Under the pieces are notes generated by a model. That model was not told where the DNA came from. It searched no databases and was given only the letters and a program-made list of their open reading frames with translations. This document shows, one piece after another, positions 60,345 through 64,000 of a stretch of DNA of 64,000 nucleotides. Source of the stretch: Ridgeia piscesae (lineage: Eukaryota; Annelida; Polychaeta; Sabellida; Siboglinidae); contig JAODUO010000128.1 in NCBI GenBank assembly GCA_025642075.2, positions 200,001 to 264,000 on the forward strand, given 5' to 3'. Each line of letters starts with the position of its first letter. Positions within the stretch are counted from its first letter, which is position 1. A program made the position numbers and the translations under genes.

Positions 60345-61990
60345 ACCTATTAACACAATGAAGGTATTTCAAGGCCACCTATACTGAGATATGCTACAGG
60401 TTTCTTACTAACATTTAAAGAAAGTGTTCAATGGCACCTACTGGTGTAACTCGTGTAATGTACCCTACAAGTCTAAATAAAACAAGGAAAGTGTCCATTG
60501 CCACTTTTTGATGTATCCTACGAGTCTCTAACTAAAACAAGGAAAGTGTCCAATGCCAGTTATTGGTGTATCCTAGGAGTCTCTAACTAAAACAAGGAAA
60601 GTGTCCAATGCCACTTATTGGTGTATCCTAGGAGTCTCTAACTAAAACAAGGAAAGTGTCCAATGCCACTTATTGGTGTATCCTAGGAGTCTCTAACTAA
60701 AACAAGGAAAGTGTCCAATGCCACTTATTTCATGTATCCTACGAGTCTCTAACTAAAACAAGGAAAGTGTCCAATGCCACTTATTGGTGTATCCTAGGAG
60801 TCTCTAACTAAAACAAGGAAAGTGTCCAATGCCACTTATTTCATGTATCCTACGAGTCTCTAACTAAAACAAGCAAAGTGTCTAATGCCACTTATTCATG
60901 TATCCTACGAGTCTCTAACTAAAACAAGCAGTGTCTAATGCCACTTATTCATGTATCCTACGAGTCTCTAACTAAAACAAGCAAAGTGTCCAATGCCACT
61001 TATTGATATATCCTACAAGTCTCTAACTGAAACCACGAAAGTGTTCAATGCCACTTATTGATGTATTCTACGAGTCTGTAACTAACAAAAAGAAAGTATT
61101 TAATGCCACTTATTGATGTATACTACAAGTCTCTAACTAACACAAAGAAAGTATGTAATGCCACTTATTGATGTATCCTACAAGTCTCTAACTAACACAA
61201 AGAAAGTATTTAATGCCACTTATTGATGTATCCTACAAGTGTCTAACTAACACAAAGAAAGTATTTAATGCCACTTATTGATGTATCCTACAAGTCTCTA
61301 ACTAACACAAAGAAAGTATTTAATGCCACTTATTGATGTATACTACAAGTCTCTAACTAACACAAAGAAAGTATTTAATGCCACTTATTGATGTATCCTA
61401 CAAGTCTCTAACCTAACACAAAGAAAGTATTTAATGCCACTTATTGATGTATCCTACAAGTCTCTAACTAACACAAAGAAAGTATTTAATGCCACTTATT
61501 GATGTATACTACAAGTCTCTAACTAACACAAAGAAAGTATTTAATGCCACTTATTGATGTATCCTACAAGTCTCTAACTAACACAAAGAAAGTATTTAAT
61601 ACCACTTATTGATGTGTCCTGCAAGTCTCTAACTAACACAAAGAAAGTATTTAATGCCACTTATTGATGTATCCTACAAGTCTCTAACCTAACACAAAGA
61701 AAGTATTTAATGCCACTTATTGATGTATCCTACAAGTCTCTAACTAACACAAAGAAAGTATTTAATGCCACTTATTGATGTATCCTACAAGTCTCTAACT
61801 AACACAAAGAAAGTATTTAATGCCACTTATTGATGTATCCTACAAGTCTCTAACTAACACAAAGAAAGTATTTAATACCACTTATTGATGTGTCCTGCAA
61901 GTCTCTAACTAACACAAAGAAAGTATTTAATGCCACTTATTGACGTATCCTAGAAATCTCTAACTAACACAAGGAAAGTGTTCAAGTTAC
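60345..61990. repeat. 55-bp satellite, expanded array (about 30 units, copy B)
   Basis: The unit is 55 bp: TGCCACTTATTGATGTATCC, TACAAGTCTCTAACTAACAC, AAAGAAAGTATTTAA. The left part (60500-61010) uses a variant with TAGGAGTCTC, AAAACAAGGAAAGTGTCCAA; the right part is very uniform. It lies in the intron between the linker and finger exons. Confidence 0.95.
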
Positions 61991-63444
61991 CTTTTATTTC
62001 CATGTAAATTCAGCAACAAAATACCCAATGTGGATTTTGTAGTGATTTTGTTATTGTAAACTGAATATAGAGGTTTGAGTGAAATATCATATTGTTTGTA
62101 TGCCCTAATTCATACAACGGTTTGAGACACGAAAGAAGCTGCACTTTATATAAGTTGTTATTTTAATATATACATTCATACTATTGTGTTTTAATTTCAG
62201 TTGTTGGACACACACTGCTGTGATGCCAGAGATCAAACAGTACAAACATGTAACACATCTCGGGGTAGTGTACGAATGTTCCCCAATGACTTGTTCTGAC
62301 ATTGACAGCGACGTGAAATATGTCAAGTCTGAAATGCAGATGATAGAGACGAAGTTTGAAGAAAGAATTCTGCCTGTTGACAACTCAAGTCAGGAGGTTG
62401 AGTCTGACGCTGGTAGCAGTGGAGAGACGAGGCGTTGGGTGGTGTGTGAGGGCGGCGTATTGAAGGAAATCAAAGTAGAGCCGACTGACTGGAACCCAGA
62501 CACACGTGAGACATCAATGTGCAACGAGAACATTGATCAAGAGGAACTTTGTAATAAGAATAATGTTGAGGTTGACGTGCAGCCAATCCGTGTCAGGTCG
62601 TATGTCTGTGGTACATGTGGAAAGTCATTCCAACAGGCATGCTACCTTGCTACCCATGAAAGTATTCACACAAGTGTGAAGCTATACACTTGTGTGACAT
62701 GTGGAAAGTCGTTCAAACAATCTCGTTACCTAACTGTCCATAAAAAGCTTCACATAGATAAGAAGCCATACATTTGTGTTACATGTGGAAAGTCATTCAA
62801 ACAATCTGGCTACCTCACTGAACATAAAAGGATTCATACAAATTCTAAACCATTCGCTTGTGTTACATGTGGAAAGTCATTCCGACGATCTAGCCAACTC
62901 ACTCTACATAAAGGGATTCATACAAATTCCAAACCATTCGCTTGTGTTATATGTGGAAAGTCATTTAGACGATCTAGACAACTCACTGTACATAAAATAA
63001 TTCATACAGATTCCAAACCATACGTTTGCGTTACATGTGGAAAGTCATTCAGGCGATCTAACCAACTCATCGAACATGAAAGAATTCATACAAATTCCAA
63101 ACCATTCTCTTGTGTTACATGTGGAAAGTCATTCAGACGATCTTGCCACCTCACTGAACATAAAATAATTCATACAAATTCCAAACCATACGCTTGCATT
63201 ACATGTGGAAAGTCATTCAGACGACATGGCAATCTCACCGAACATGAAATAGTTCATAGAAATTGCAAACCCTACAATTGTGATACATGTGGAAGGTCAT
63301 TCAAACGTAAATCTTCCCTTAACATCCATGCAAGAATCCATACATATGTTAAACCGTACACTTCCGTTTCATGTGGAATGTCATTTGAACGATCCGAAGG
63401 CCTTACTTCCCATGAAAGGACTCATACAAATGGCAAGCTATAAT

Positions 63445-64000
63445 CTTGTGTTACATCACTTACATGTGGAAAGTCATTCAAACGACCTGAAGGCCTTACT
63501 TCCCATGAAAGGACTCATACAAATGTCAAGCCATATACTTGTGTTACATGTGGAAAGTCATTCAAACGACCTGAAGGCCTTATTTCACATGAATGAACTC
63601 GTACAAATGTCAAGCCATATTATACTTGTGTTGCATGTGGAAAGTCATTCAAACGATCTGGTGACATTACTGTGCATGAAAGGAGTCATACATATATGAA
63701 GCTGTTTACTTGTGTTACAGGTGATCTTTCTATTCACGAAAGGACCCACAGAAATGCCAAACATACATTTGTGTTATGTGTGGAAAGTCATTCAGACAAT
63801 CTTTTGCCCTTACTGCGCATGAAAGGATTCACAGAAATGTTAGGTCAACTGAATGATTTATGCAATTTATTCCTCACTTGTGTTGCATGTGGTAGTTTAT
63901 TCAAACCACCCTATGAACTCGTGTCATGAACGAGTTAATACAAATCAAGTGATTCAGACGATCTAGTTACCTTACTGTTCATGACAGGGTTTACACATAT
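63445..64000 (+). pseudogene. Degenerate extra zinc fingers past the stop of copy B
   Basis: After the TAA at 63441-63443, further finger units follow (LTCGKSFKRPEGLTSHERTH, CVTCGKSFKRPEGLISHE then a stop, CVACGKSFKRSGDITVHE, and others) with frame shifts near 63445, 63625, 63715 and 63755. The similarity runs to the window end. The ancestral gene therefore had at least 14 or 15 fingers. Confidence 0.8.

Larger units (their letters stand above)
56952..63443 (+). pseudogene. THAP-C2H2 fusion gene, right copy (B), split by a premature stop
   Basis: The THAP exon starts at 56952 and has a complete C2CH THAP domain: C4, C9, W35, C53, H56 and the AVPTIF box at about residues 85-90. THAP domains bind DNA. 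The linker exon 57867-58129 and the finger exon 62201-63443 follow; joining the last two in phase 2 gives an in-frame ...TPAVRS-CWTHTAVMPEIKQ junction, showing that the ancestral product was a THAP plus C2H2 fusion. In this copy the THAP frame stops at TGA 57462-57464, where copy A has CGA, and the donor GGTACT has become AGTAATTC. The finger exon is open for 10 fingers (the last with Cys to Ser) and then stops. A stand-alone THAP protein (170 aa) and a stand-alone finger protein (from the ATG at 62223) might still be made. Confidence 0.8.
56088..63950 (+). repeat. Segmental duplication, right copy (B)
   Basis: Colinear with the left copy as described there, lacking the 4-kb transposon but carrying an enlarged 55-bp satellite and an 0.8-kb insertion within it (59518-60344). 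Confidence 0.9.

Overview
This is eukaryotic, metazoan DNA. Coding exons are short, flanked by GT..AG introns and more GC-rich than the AT-rich introns around them; there are no operons or ribosome binding sites, and simple repeats, minisatellites and small transposons are very abundant. The receptor type (a leucine-rich-repeat relaxin-receptor-like GPCR), the NDUFA2 sequence and the THAP and C2H2 genes suit an invertebrate, perhaps a lophotrochozoan such as a mollusc. The taxon is an inference and not secure.

Layout. (1) 1970-12311, plus strand: the 3' part of an LGR type C / relaxin-receptor-like gene, with three 72-bp LRR exons and six exons for the whole seven-helix domain and tail. Its introns hold a TA-flanked MITE, a 1.6-kb foldback element, a 33-bp minisatellite grown from the exon's own splice-donor junction, and very large micro- and minisatellites. 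(2) 15152-16903: an intact eight-finger C2H2 gene. (3) 18630-23015: a 2.9-kb array of a 48-bp satellite, then (GGGC)n/(GGAC)n tracts and a 31-bp array that carries an AP-1-like motif in many units. (4) 23665-28113: NDUFA2 (mitochondrial complex I) in three exons; a hAT-like MITE in its last intron ends 19 bp before the last exon. (5) 28395-29520: a 44-bp satellite. 29991-30152, minus strand: a U1 snRNA gene with an intact 5' end and one unusual loop base. (6) 30955-32200, minus strand: a decayed CR1-like LINE. (7) 32640-44900: no secure gene; duplicated blocks, a 1.56-kb imperfect palindrome and a 21-bp GC-rich minisatellite. (8) 44906-64000: two tandem copies of one THAP-C2H2 fusion gene. The left copy was split by a 4-kb TIR transposon with a broken CXC-domain transposase, and both copies carry different disabling lesions. 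In the right copy the spacer satellite has expanded to about 30 units.

The protein-coding genes do not form a pathway: receptor, transcription factor, respiratory subunit and snRNA are neighbours by position only. The most notable content is how repeats and transposons sit relative to splice sites, and the paired decay of the THAP-zinc-finger copies.
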